This document shows, in pieces, positions 1 through 7,744 of a DNA stretch of 39,122 nt (position 1 is the stretch's first letter; each line of letters starts with the position of its first letter). Below the pieces are notes generated by a model that did not search any database, had not been told where the DNA came from, and saw nothing but the letters and a program-made list of their open reading frames with translations. A program made the position numbers and the translations under genes. The stretch is from assembly GCA_030432115.1 (NCBI GenBank), contig JAUIHY010000003.1:1-39122 (forward strand), given 5' to 3'. The DNA comes from Gammaproteobacteria bacterium. Its GTDB lineage: Bacteria; Pseudomonadota; Gammaproteobacteria; Xanthomonadales; Marinicellaceae.

Positions 1-438
1 CATTTGGCGCAAATAAAACAGGATCCCAATGTGGCCCAAAAGGCGGCTGAAGTGTTCAATCAAAAGTATGAAAACAGCAATGACGATGTCGATGAAATGA
101 TTTATGCCGGGTTTTTTAGCTACCAAGACAAAGCGGAGCTGGGTGCTTGGCAAGCCGCTGATCCGAAGGACATTCCTTGGGGTGATTCTGGTTTGCAAGA
201 TGGGCGTGCTGATGAGTTATTAAAACGTTATAAAGCGAGGAACTTCCCTGAAGTGCTGACTGCCAATGAACAAGTTGATTGGCAACAGGCTGTATTAAAA
301 CGCATGCACCAACGCTATGGTGAAGGCTTCGAGTGGTGGTTTGATGAATTAGAGCGTGTTAGGGTGGCATATCCTGACGCGGAAAAACAAATCATTTTGG
401 ATCAGTTAGAGCAATTTGTCATGGCGCAATTTGAGTAG
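1..438 (+). CDS. sbcB: Exodeoxyribonuclease I, C-terminal fragment (5' end outside window)
   Basis: This is the C-terminal part of exonuclease I, the 3'-5' single-strand DNA exonuclease used in recombination and mismatch repair. The frame is open from base 1; the track's start at 4 is an internal TTG, so the true start lies upstream. The segments YAGFFSYQDK, then LLKRYKARNFPEVLT followed by a helical tail, match the end of E. coli SbcB as I recall it (FFS...; RARNFP..L...EQ..W). The DEDD nuclease core is not in the window, so activity cannot be judged. The gene ends 77 bases before the next gene, and a candidate promoter lies in that gap, so the next gene is probably transcribed separately. 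Confidence 0.85.
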   Translation, partial: HLAQIKQDPNVAQKAAEVFNQKYENSNDDVDEMIYAGFFSYQDKAELGAWQAADPKDIPWGDSGLQDGRADELLKRYKARNFPEVLTANEQVDWQQAVLKRMHQRYGEGFEWWFDELERVRVAYPDAEKQIILDQLEQFVMAQFE

Positions 439-451
439 AAAAGTTCAGCGT

Positions 452-480
452 TTGTGTTCATTTGTGTTTTTCGTTAAGAT
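452..480 (+). promoter_or_regulatory. Candidate sigma-70 promoter for the diguanylate cyclase
   Basis: A TTGTGT box (452-457) and a TAAGAT box (475-480) are separated by 17 bases. This places a start site about 30 bases before the ATG at 516. The -35 match is weak. Confidence 0.35.
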
Positions 481-515
481 GTAAGAAATCAATCTAACAA
501 AAACAATAATGACCC

Positions 516-1538
516 ATGATTGAAACACAAGTCAACAGACACCAAAGAAGGGTGTTTAAAACACTGCTAATCATCACAGCCTTGGGGGGCTTGGTGTTCT
601 TTTTTATTAATGTCAATCGAGAACAATATGTATTGGCAAGCATTGAGTTGCTCGCTGGTGCCATTTCATTGTCATTGTATTTGAAAGCCTATAGAAAACT
701 TGCCTTAACTCAATTCAGAAAACTGACTGCAGTATATGTTGTGATTTTCTATGCCATCATGTTTTTTGCCTTAACCCGCGAAGGTGTCAGCAACAATATA
801 TTCATATGGGTTTTGGTCATTCCTTTGCTGTCTTATTTGTTATTGGGAATGAAACTGGGCTTTATGATGACAACAGGGTTTATGCTTGGATTTGTTTTGC
901 TGTTCGGTTTGATTTTCCAGCTACCTGAACACTTACATTCATTGGTGGCCGTTTTTAACATGACGTTTTGCTTCTTTTTGGTTTGGGGCTTATCTCATGC
1001 GTATGAAAAGGCCACAGAAACCTCGCACAAAAAACTCAGACATTTGGCCATTACTGACCATTTAACAGGTTTATTCAATAGAAGCTTATTGAAAGCCAGT
1101 TATGAATCTGCTCAGGCTGAATCTAATGAAGGCAAAAGAAAACTGTCTGTTGTCGTACTTGATTTAGATTGTTTTAAAGACATCAATGACAATCATGGCC
1201 ATGATGTAGGAGACTGGGTTTTGAAAGAGTTTGCACAAATATTAAAAGAGCTTCTTGAAGATCCGGTTTATGGCTTTCGGATGGGAGGAGAAGAATTTTG
1301 TTTGATCTGTGCCAATATGACACTGCATGAAGCAGCAAGGTTGGCAGAGTCAATCAGGTCTAAGGTGGCTGAACATGAAATTGATCTGAACGGTGTTGCT
1401 GTGCGTGTTACGGTCAGCATAGGAGTGGCATCAGGGGACAGTGATACGCACAGTTTCAAACAATTACATGCGGTGGCAGACAGGCGCTTGTATCAGGCTA
1501 AAAACATGGGGCGGAATCAAGTGGTTTTTCAGGGCTAA
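516..1538 (+). CDS. Membrane-bound GGDEF diguanylate cyclase
   Basis: The protein of 340 aa probably makes cyclic di-GMP from two GTP at the inner membrane. Residues about 1-165 hold five to six hydrophobic segments with short loops and no recognisable periplasmic sensor domain. A short linker then leads into a GGDEF domain. The domain has the typical start (ITDHLTGLFNR), the metal/substrate segment (DLDCFKDINDNHGHDVGD) and the active-site loop MGGEEF at about 256-260, an accepted active variant. The RxxD inhibitory site normally found five residues before the loop is absent: the equivalent positions are Glu and Val. Product feedback at that site is therefore unlikely. The gene stands alone and converges on a zinc-ribbon protein 8 bases downstream. 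The input signal is not evident. Confidence 0.9.
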   Translation: MIETQVNRHQRRVFKTLLIITALGGLVFFFINVNREQYVLASIELLAGAISLSLYLKAYRKLALTQFRKLTAVYVVIFYAIMFFALTREGVSNNIFIWVLVIPLLSYLLLGMKLGFMMTTGFMLGFVLLFGLIFQLPEHLHSLVAVFNMTFCFFLVWGLSHAYEKATETSHKKLRHLAITDHLTGLFNRSLLKASYESAQAESNEGKRKLSVVVLDLDCFKDINDNHGHDVGDWVLKEFAQILKELLEDPVYGFRMGGEEFCLICANMTLHEAARLAESIRSKVAEHEIDLNGVAVRVTVSIGVASGDSDTHSFKQLHAVADRRLYQAKNMGRNQVVFQG

Positions 1539-1546
1539 AAGTCCGT

Positions 1547-1933
1547 TTATTTTAATTGATTGACTTCTTTCCATTTGGTTTTGTGGATTGATTTGGTATA
1601 GACCATCAAGGAGCGGATGATGACATACAGCAAAAAACCGGCGCCCACGGCGTAAATGCCCCAGTGTTCCTTTAATACCACAACTTGGTTGGTTTCTAAG
1701 CCTTTGATGTAATCCCATAACATGGGTAAGGCACCAAACATGGCGATACTCATGGCGACATAGCTGATCATTTTTAAGCGATACATGCGGTCACGCAATT
1801 GCCGCTTCAAGAATAATTTGACCTCTTCTGGATCTGCTTTACCTTCTTTTTTTAGGGCAAAGCCACATTTGGGGCAGGCTTCAGCAACAGAAGACATTTT
1901 GATGCGACAGGATGGGCAATTGATTAAGGCCAT
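1547..1933 (-). CDS. Small zinc-ribbon membrane protein of unknown function
   Basis: The protein of 128 aa opens with two CxxC knuckles, CPSC (6-9) and CPKC (20-23), forming a zinc-ribbon as in many small zinc-ribbon membrane proteins. A charged stretch (FLKRQLRDRMYRLK) follows, then two hydrophobic segments, about ISYVAMSIAMFGALPMLW and IYAVGAGFLLYVIIRSL. The likely topology is two transmembrane helices with the ribbon in the cytoplasm. I do not recognise a named family and propose no function. The gene diverges from pyk across a 109-base spacer and converges on the diguanylate cyclase. The two CxxC motifs argue for a real gene rather than an antisense artefact. Confidence 0.8.
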   Translation of the reverse strand: MALINCPSCRIKMSSVAEACPKCGFALKKEGKADPEEVKLFLKRQLRDRMYRLKMISYVAMSIAMFGALPMLWDYIKGLETNQVVVLKEHWGIYAVGAGFLLYVIIRSLMVYTKSIHKTKWKEVNQLK

Positions 1934-1996
1934 GGTGCTTTGATTAAATTTACAATTTTGGAATTATATATCAGACAGAAAATTGACATGAAAGTT

Positions 1997-2015
1997 TGAT
2001 AAAAAAAGTTTATCA
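1997..2015. promoter_or_regulatory. Inverted repeat in the zinc-ribbon/pyk divergent spacer, candidate operator
   Basis: TGATAAA and TTTATCA form a perfect 7-base inverted repeat around a 5-base A-rich spacer, about 28 bases before the pyk ATG. A TTGACA box lies just upstream (1983-1988). The downstream TATCAT (2011-2016) sits 22 bases from it, too far for an ordinary promoter pair. The repeat may be an operator or may itself overlap the -10 region. Confidence 0.35.
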
Positions 2016-2042
2016 TGGTTATTTTTATCACCACTTGATTGC

Positions 2043-3461
2043 ATGAAAAGGAAAACCAAAATTGTGGCCACCATGGGCCCAGCCAGTGCTTCACCCGATC
2101 AAATCAAAACGCTGATTCAAACGGGGGTGAACGTGTTCCGATTGAATTTTTCTCATGGTACGGCCAAGGACCACGAACAGAACGTTAAAAACATCCGAGC
2201 TGTGGCCAAGGATTTGGGTGTGATGGTGGGCATCTTACAAGATTTACAAGGCCCCAAAATCAGGGTGGGCAGTTTTGAATCAGGTCAGGTGGTGCTCGAA
2301 AAAGGGCAAAGCTTTGCTTTGTATGCGGAAACCAGCCAAGCAGGCGATTTGCACGGTGTGGGTATCAGTTATGCAGGTCTTCACAAAGATGTGACTCCCG
2401 GGGATGTGATTTTATTGGATGATGGCAGGTTGTCATTGTCGGTAAACAAAATATCAGGCAGTACGATTCATACAGATGTGGTGCGTGGTGGCGTTTTGAG
2501 CAATAACAAAGGCATCAATATTCCGTCTGCTGATTTGTCTTTGGCGGCCGTGACCAAAAAAGACATCGCCGACATTGCCACCGGTGCCGCTTTGGATGTC
2601 GATTGGGTGGCATTGAGTTTTGTCAGAAACCGCGATGATTTGCTGTTGGCCAAACATTATTTGGCACTCAATGATTCCAATGCCAAACTGATGGCCAAAA
2701 TAGAAAAACCAGGGGCTGTGAGGAATTACAAAGAAATACTGAAAACGGCCGATGGCATCATGGTGGCACGGGGTGATTTGGGCGTGGAGCTGTCAGCAGA
2801 GAAAGTGCCCATGCTCCAAAAAAGATTGATCAGAAAGGCTCGAGAAAAAGGCAAACCTGTGGTGACGGCGACGCAAATGTTAGAGTCTATGATTTCAAGC
2901 CCCATCCCAACCCGAGCAGAGGCCAATGATGTGGCCAATGCCATTTTCGATGGCACCGATGCAGTGATGTTATCGGCCGAAACTGCCACGGGAGAATTCC
3001 CTGTCCAAGCAGTGGCCACCATGGACACCATAGCCAAAACGGTGGAAGCAGATGGTGACTATAAAAAGCGCATGGTTGAGCGCAAGGTGCTTGCTGAGAA
3101 AAACACACCAGATGCGGTGTCATCAGCGGCCTGTCATATGGCTTCCACACTTGATGTGAAAGTCATGTGCAGCTTTTCCAGTTCCGGTGCCACGGCTTTG
3201 CGGGTGGCACGAAACCGTGTGCCAACCACTGTACTGGCCATATCTCCTTCCATCAAATCATGTCACCAATTAACGCTCTCATGGGGAATTCAGCCAGTAC
3301 TCAGCGACGATGCCACCAGTTCTGAGGAAATGGTTGAGATTGCCAAGCAAGTAATAATCGATCACAAAGAGGCGAAATCCGGTGATCAATTCATCATCAC
3401 CGCAGGCGTTCCCTTTGGGCAATCAGGCACCACCAATTTGATTCGGGTAGAGACTTTGTAG
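2043..3461 (+). CDS. pyk: Pyruvate kinase
   Basis: This enzyme catalyses the last step of glycolysis, phosphoenolpyruvate plus ADP to pyruvate plus ATP, in the cytoplasm. The 472 aa length is normal for the bacterial enzyme (E. coli PykA has 480). Visible landmarks in order are KIVATMGPAS at the N-terminus, FRLNFSHG, DLQGPKIRVG, the inserted B-domain region (GDVILLDDGRLSL), and the family signature AKIEKPGAVRN with its catalytic lysine at about 218. MVARGDLGVEL and TATQMLESMI..PTRAE follow, then a C-terminal allosteric domain. The gene stands alone with its own spacer upstream. The moxR gene starts 30 bases downstream, so some readthrough is possible. I cannot tell from sequence which effector controls it. 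Confidence 0.96.
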   Translation: MKRKTKIVATMGPASASPDQIKTLIQTGVNVFRLNFSHGTAKDHEQNVKNIRAVAKDLGVMVGILQDLQGPKIRVGSFESGQVVLEKGQSFALYAETSQAGDLHGVGISYAGLHKDVTPGDVILLDDGRLSLSVNKISGSTIHTDVVRGGVLSNNKGINIPSADLSLAAVTKKDIADIATGAALDVDWVALSFVRNRDDLLLAKHYLALNDSNAKLMAKIEKPGAVRNYKEILKTADGIMVARGDLGVELSAEKVPMLQKRLIRKAREKGKPVVTATQMLESMISSPIPTRAEANDVANAIFDGTDAVMLSAETATGEFPVQAVATMDTIAKTVEADGDYKKRMVERKVLAEKNTPDAVSSAACHMASTLDVKVMCSFSSSGATALRVARNRVPTTVLAISPSIKSCHQLTLSWGIQPVLSDDATSSEEMVEIAKQVIIDHKEAKSGDQFIITAGVPFGQSGTTNLIRVETL

Positions 3462-3491
3462 CATAATAAGTATTTGATAGCTTAAATCACC

Positions 3492-4418
3492 ATGACCAAT
3501 AACAAAACGCCCACCGTGCTCAGTCCCATGATTGATGCCATTGCATCAAAAATTCTTGATAAAGAACCGCAAATTAAATTGGTTGTCGCTGCGTTGTTGG
3601 CAGGTGGTCATGTGTTATTGGAAGACAGACCTGGCTTAGGAAAAACCACTTTGGCAGCGGCTTTGGCACAGGTTTTTGGTATGGATTATACCCGCATACA
3701 ATTGACCTCGGACATGATGCCCAGTGATGTTTTGGGTGTCAGTATTTACGATGCCAAAGAACAAACTTTCAGTTACCACAAAGGCCCAATATTTACCCAG
3801 TTCTTACTCGCCGATGAGTTGAACCGGGCAACGCCGAAAACACAAAGTGCTTTGTTAGAAGCCATGGCGGAAAATCAAGTCAGTATGGACGGGAAAACCT
3901 ATGACCTTGATTCGGTGTTTTTTGTGATGGCGACACAGAATCCCATGGATGATGCCGGTACTTATCATTTGCCGCATTCTCAATTGGACAGATTCATCAT
4001 CAGTTTGTCTTTGGGTTATCCAAGCCAAGAAAGTGAACGTGCTTTGTACAGTCCCGCTTATTTAAAGGCTTTGGGTCAACCGCTTAAGGCCTTAGCTGAT
4101 GTGGAACAATTGCGTCATTGGCAGCAGCAGGTCAACCAGGTTTTTGCCAGTGATGAGGTGTTGGATTACTTACAAAAATTGATTGCCAAAACCCGTCATC
4201 ACCCAGACATCCACCATGGATTGTCTCCACGGGCGGGCTTGTCACTTTTTAAATTGGCACAAGCATTGGCTTTTATGTCTGGGCGTGATTTTTTAATTCC
4301 AGAAGATGTGTCTTTGGCCTTTTATCCTGTTTGTCGTCATCGTTTGGTTTCTAACCAAGGCTTTGATGCGGTGAAAACGATGATACATCAGATGCTGGAA
4401 GACACGCCTTTTGTGTGA
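3492..4418 (+). CDS. MoxR-family AAA+ ATPase
   Basis: The protein of 308 aa is a MoxR-type AAA+ ATPase, a family thought to act as chaperones assembling or activating metal-dependent or envelope proteins. The Walker A loop is RPGLGKT (about 46-52), Walker B is LLADELNRA (about 106-113), and ATQNPMDDAGTYHLPHSQLDRF contains sensor 1 and the MoxR-typical segment. The C-terminal lid carries SPRAGL. Its stop overlaps the start of the DUF58 gene (TGATG), which is followed by a transglutaminase-like membrane protein. MoxR-DUF58-TgpA is a widespread operon, so the three products probably work together, but the substrate is unknown. Confidence 0.93.
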   Translation: MTNNKTPTVLSPMIDAIASKILDKEPQIKLVVAALLAGGHVLLEDRPGLGKTTLAAALAQVFGMDYTRIQLTSDMMPSDVLGVSIYDAKEQTFSYHKGPIFTQFLLADELNRATPKTQSALLEAMAENQVSMDGKTYDLDSVFFVMATQNPMDDAGTYHLPHSQLDRFIISLSLGYPSQESERALYSPAYLKALGQPLKALADVEQLRHWQQQVNQVFASDEVLDYLQKLIAKTRHHPDIHHGLSPRAGLSLFKLAQALAFMSGRDFLIPEDVSLAFYPVCRHRLVSNQGFDAVKTMIHQMLEDTPFV

Positions 4419-5362
4419 TGAAACGCCTGCGGTCACTGCTAGATAAAATCATCAATCGAAGGGGCGTGGAATCTCTGCCTGTTCGTTTTGATTGGCGTCG
4501 CATATATGTGTTACCAAGCAAGCCAGGCTTGTTTTTTTCTGTGATCTGGTTTGTTATGTTGATGGCCGCCTTGAACTTCAATAACAACATGGGATTGATG
4601 CTGGTGTTCCTGTTGTTTGGAATGGCTCAGGTGATGTTGTTACAAACGTTTTTTAATATGCGCAATGTGCAGCTCAAACGAATCAAAGTGTCTCCTGTTT
4701 TTCTGGGTGATGTGGCCGAAGCACAATTGGAATTAACCCACGATCAAGACAAATGGCAACTGCAATGCGGCGGCGAGGGTAATGATGAATCTGCCAACAT
4801 CTGCTCAGGTACGGGGCATTTATTGTATCGAGTGACCAGCCGCAAAAGGGGGCTTCAAGCTTTGCCACGCATTAAGCTTTGGACACGTTATCCGATGGGT
4901 TTATTCACCGTTTGGGTTTACTGCCATCCAGATGTCCAGTTTTTAGTTTATCCTAAGCCTGAGCGGCCGGTGCCTGACTATCCCAGCCACGGCGGATTAG
5001 ACGGCGATTTTGAGTTACCCATCAAGGGTGATGAATTGGCACATGTGCGGGAATACCAACAGGGCGACCCCATTCGTGACATCGCGTGGAAAAAAACAGC
5101 ACAAAGTGACAAAATTTGGGTCAAACAAAACGAAGCAACCCAGGGTTTACATATGTTGTTTGATTTTGAGCAAATGGTCATGCCCAGCACCGAAGCCAAA
5201 TTGTCTCGATTGACTGCTTGGGTTTTACAAGCAGAGCATGAAAACATTGATTACCAACTGAAGTTGCCAGGTTTTCACAGTGAAATGGCACATGGCGGTG
5301 AACAATTGGCTGGGTGTTTAGAGGCACTGGCTTTGTATGGAGGTGGTTCATCGGCCGAATAG
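4418..5362 (+). CDS. DUF58 membrane protein
   Basis: I prefer the ATG at 4418 (314 aa) to the track's GTG at 4415, since it forms a TGATG overlap with the moxR stop. Two hydrophobic segments occupy about residues 35-75 (LFFSVIWFVMLMAALNF and MLVFLLFGMAQVMLL). After a beta-rich region comes the DUF58 signature, with KGDELAHVREYQQGDPIRDI and AWKK followed by a VWA-like tail. DUF58 proteins regularly sit between MoxR ATPases and TgpA-like proteins. The molecular role is not established. The 3' end overlaps the open frame of the next gene. Confidence 0.88.
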   Translation: MKRLRSLLDKIINRRGVESLPVRFDWRRIYVLPSKPGLFFSVIWFVMLMAALNFNNNMGLMLVFLLFGMAQVMLLQTFFNMRNVQLKRIKVSPVFLGDVAEAQLELTHDQDKWQLQCGGEGNDESANICSGTGHLLYRVTSRKRGLQALPRIKLWTRYPMGLFTVWVYCHPDVQFLVYPKPERPVPDYPSHGGLDGDFELPIKGDELAHVREYQQGDPIRDIAWKKTAQSDKIWVKQNEATQGLHMLFDFEQMVMPSTEAKLSRLTAWVLQAEHENIDYQLKLPGFHSEMAHGGEQLAGCLEALALYGGGSSAE

Positions 5363-7329
5363 TTTCACAATTGAGTCACAAGCAGTTGTTGTGGTTGATT
5401 TTGGCGGTTTTAGTCGCTGTGATGCCTCAAATACACCGTTTGCCCTTTTGGTTTTTGCCAATGGCAGTGCTGGTGATTTCTTACCGTGTTTATGCCCAAA
5501 TTCATCTTATGAAAAAGGGTCATGCTTTGGTGTTGAATTTGTTGGCCTTTGCAGTGGTGGTTTTTTTGATGTATTCGCAAGGTTTTGGGGTGTCTCGAGA
5601 AGTGAGCGTCAGTATCCTGCTCACCATGACAGTTTTGAAACTGTTGGAAACCTACCGCAAACGCGATGCATATTTGGTAGCCATGCTGTGTTATTTTGTC
5701 ATCATGACGCGGTTTTTGTATTCTCAAGATTTGCTGCTGTTGTTTTATTTGTTGCTCTCTGTGTTTGTCAGCACCCATGCTTTGTCCTTGTTACAATTTG
5801 AGCGCAATGCTGTCTGGTTTGATAAAAAACACATGAAATCCACAGCGGGCTTGATGGCCACAGCCGTTCCTTTTGCAGTGGTTTTCTTTTTGTTTTTTCC
5901 ACGCCTGGGCTCACCAATTTGGGGGTCGCCAGATATTTTTGGGGAGGGGAAAACTGGCATCTCTGACAGCATGAGTCCGGGTTCTATTGTGCAGTTGTTT
6001 ATGGATGATTCGCCTGCATTTCGGGTTACATTTGAAGGTAAGGTCCCGTTGGCAGGGGAAGATTTGTATTGGCGTGGGCCGGTGTTAACCCATTACGATG
6101 GGCAAACATGGACGCGTCAAAAAGCGCGTGTGCGCCCCCCCATTACTGACTATGACCCTGAATTGGTTTATAGCTATCAAATAGAACAAGAAGCCACAGG
6201 GCAACATTTTATGTTTGGTTTGGATTATGTGCTCCAGGGCTTTACTGGCGCTTTTTTGTTGTCTGACTCTAGTATGTATTCACCAACAAAAATCAATCAA
6301 ATCAAACATTATGATGTGAAGTCGGTGTTGTTAGATGCATTGCATCAAAAAATCTCTGCTACCGAGCGGCAGCGTTTGTTGGATTTTCCTGCACACATGA
6401 ACCCAGCCAGTCAAACCATGATTCAAGAGTGGCAACAGTCATTACAAGGTGCGCCACCACAGGCCATGGTCAATAAGGCATTACAGCATTTTCACCAACA
6501 GGGCTTTTTCTATTCTTACACGCCACCGCCCTTATCTGGGGATGTGATTGATCAATTCCTGTTTCAAAGCAAGCGAGGTTTTTGTGAACATTATGCCTCG
6601 ACCTTTGTCATCATGATGCGCATGGCTGGGATTCCCGCACGGGTGGTTACGGGTTATCAAGGGGGCGTGGATATGGGCGATTATTTGCTGGTCAAGCAAT
6701 CTGACGCACACGCCTGGGCTGAAGTGTTTTATGAAAGTGAACCGGGTGTGGGTGCTTGGCATCGGGTTGACCCTACGTCGGTGGTTTCGCCCGAGCGTTT
6801 GGCCACCGGCTCTCAATCCATCATTGAACAGCGCCGTCATTGGTTTGATTTTGAATGGCTCAGGGACATGCGAGAAGACATGGACACCATGCGATACCAA
6901 TGGAATCGTTGGGTGCGGGATTTCAATGTGTCCAAACAACAAGCCATGTTTGAACTGATGGGTTTTGAACACCATGAAGGCACCCAGATTGCATTGGTGA
7001 TGGCCAGTTTGATTTTGTTATTGAGCCTTTTGGTGGCCCTGTGGTTTTGGTACCGTGGCCGCCCCCAATTAAATCCTTATCAGCAGATATATCGACAATA
7101 CATTCACATCATGTGGCCTAAAATTGAACGTGAATCAGCCAGCCAGCGAGGCATTCAGGCCAATACCCGGTTGTTGGTTAAAGCACAGCCTCAGTTGGCT
7201 GCCTTGTTGTTGCAATTTGAACGCTTGTATTTACGAGCCAGGTTTGGCCAGCAGCCGCAAAACCAAGCGGCTTACCAGAAACAATTGGGTCGATTACTTC
7301 AAGCAATTAAACAGCGAAAAGCTTTATAA
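5314..7329 (+). CDS. tgpA: TgpA-type membrane transglutaminase-like protein (DUF3488/transglutaminase core/DUF4129)
   Basis: The N-terminal part has about six hydrophobic helices (DUF3488). A periplasmic transglutaminase core follows, and a further membrane helix (LVMASLILLLSLLVALWFW) leads into a cytoplasmic DUF4129-like tail. In track numbering the catalytic triad is Cys424 (RGFCEHYASTF), His466 (DAHAWAEV) and Asp486 (HRVDPT). The start is uncertain: 5314 is a GTG inside DUF58. A strong GGAGGTGG at 5339-5346 points to a start near 5359-5371, where only ATA or TTG is available. Pseudomonas TgpA is the closest named relative I know and is associated with envelope integrity. The substrate is unknown. 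Confidence 0.88.
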   Translation: MFRGTGFVWRWFIGRIVSQLSHKQLLWLILAVLVAVMPQIHRLPFWFLPMAVLVISYRVYAQIHLMKKGHALVLNLLAFAVVVFLMYSQGFGVSREVSVSILLTMTVLKLLETYRKRDAYLVAMLCYFVIMTRFLYSQDLLLLFYLLLSVFVSTHALSLLQFERNAVWFDKKHMKSTAGLMATAVPFAVVFFLFFPRLGSPIWGSPDIFGEGKTGISDSMSPGSIVQLFMDDSPAFRVTFEGKVPLAGEDLYWRGPVLTHYDGQTWTRQKARVRPPITDYDPELVYSYQIEQEATGQHFMFGLDYVLQGFTGAFLLSDSSMYSPTKINQIKHYDVKSVLLDALHQKISATERQRLLDFPAHMNPASQTMIQEWQQSLQGAPPQAMVNKALQHFHQQGFFYSYTPPPLSGDVIDQFLFQSKRGFCEHYASTFVIMMRMAGIPARVVTGYQGGVDMGDYLLVKQSDAHAWAEVFYESEPGVGAWHRVDPTSVVSPERLATGSQSIIEQRRHWFDFEWLRDMREDMDTMRYQWNRWVRDFNVSKQQAMFELMGFEHHEGTQIALVMASLILLLSLLVALWFWYRGRPQLNPYQQIYRQYIHIMWPKIERESASQRGIQANTRLLVKAQPQLAALLLQFERLYLRARFGQQPQNQAAYQKQLGRLLQAIKQRKAL

Positions 7330-7423
7330 TTGCCACAAAACAGGCTATTGTTAATTCCATGGGTGGCTTGAAAATTGTCAATCACACCTTAGATAGCGTC
7401 TTATCAATGTATTGAATAAAACC

Positions 7424-7744
7424 ATGAGTAACGAAAACAACCCATACAATTTAGATGCTGAACTGTTAGAGCAGGTCGAACATGCGTTCAAAGAACCACA
7501 GATGTATAAAGTGGTGCTGTTGAATGATGACTACACACCCATGGACTTTGTCATAGAGGTGTTGATGCGGTTTTTTGGCATGGATGAACAAAAAGCCACG
7601 CAGATTATGTTGCATGTGCATACCCGAGGCAAGGGCTTGTGTGGCGTTTTCACCCATGAGGTCGCTGAAACCAAATCCACTTTGGTGAATGAATTTGCGC
7701 GTGAAAATGAACACCCACTGATGTGTGTCACGGAGGTGGTGTGA
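7424..7744 (+). CDS. clpS: ClpAP adaptor protein ClpS
   Basis: ClpS delivers N-degron substrates (Leu, Phe, Trp or Tyr N-termini) to the ClpAP protease in the cytoplasm. I choose the ATG at 7424 (106 aa) over the upstream TTG at 7412. The N-terminal extension is flexible and acidic. The core has [18 protein letters not shown], whose Asn-Asp-Asp forms the degron pocket, followed by [10 protein letters not shown] with the conserved His. The stop overlaps the clpA ATG by one base (TGATG), and the GGAGGTGG inside the clpS end serves clpA. This shows translational coupling of adaptor and unfoldase, as in most gammaproteobacteria. Confidence 0.96.
   Translation: MSNENNPYNLDAELLEQVEHAFKEPQMYKVVLLNDDYTPMDFVIEVLMRFFGMDEQKATQIMLHVHTRGKGLCGVFTHEVAETKSTLVNEFARENEHPLMCVTEVV

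Noticed and set aside
6532-6975. Minus-strand frame of 147 aa opposite the transglutaminase
   Set aside because: Antisense to the catalytic core of tgpA with no motif of its own.
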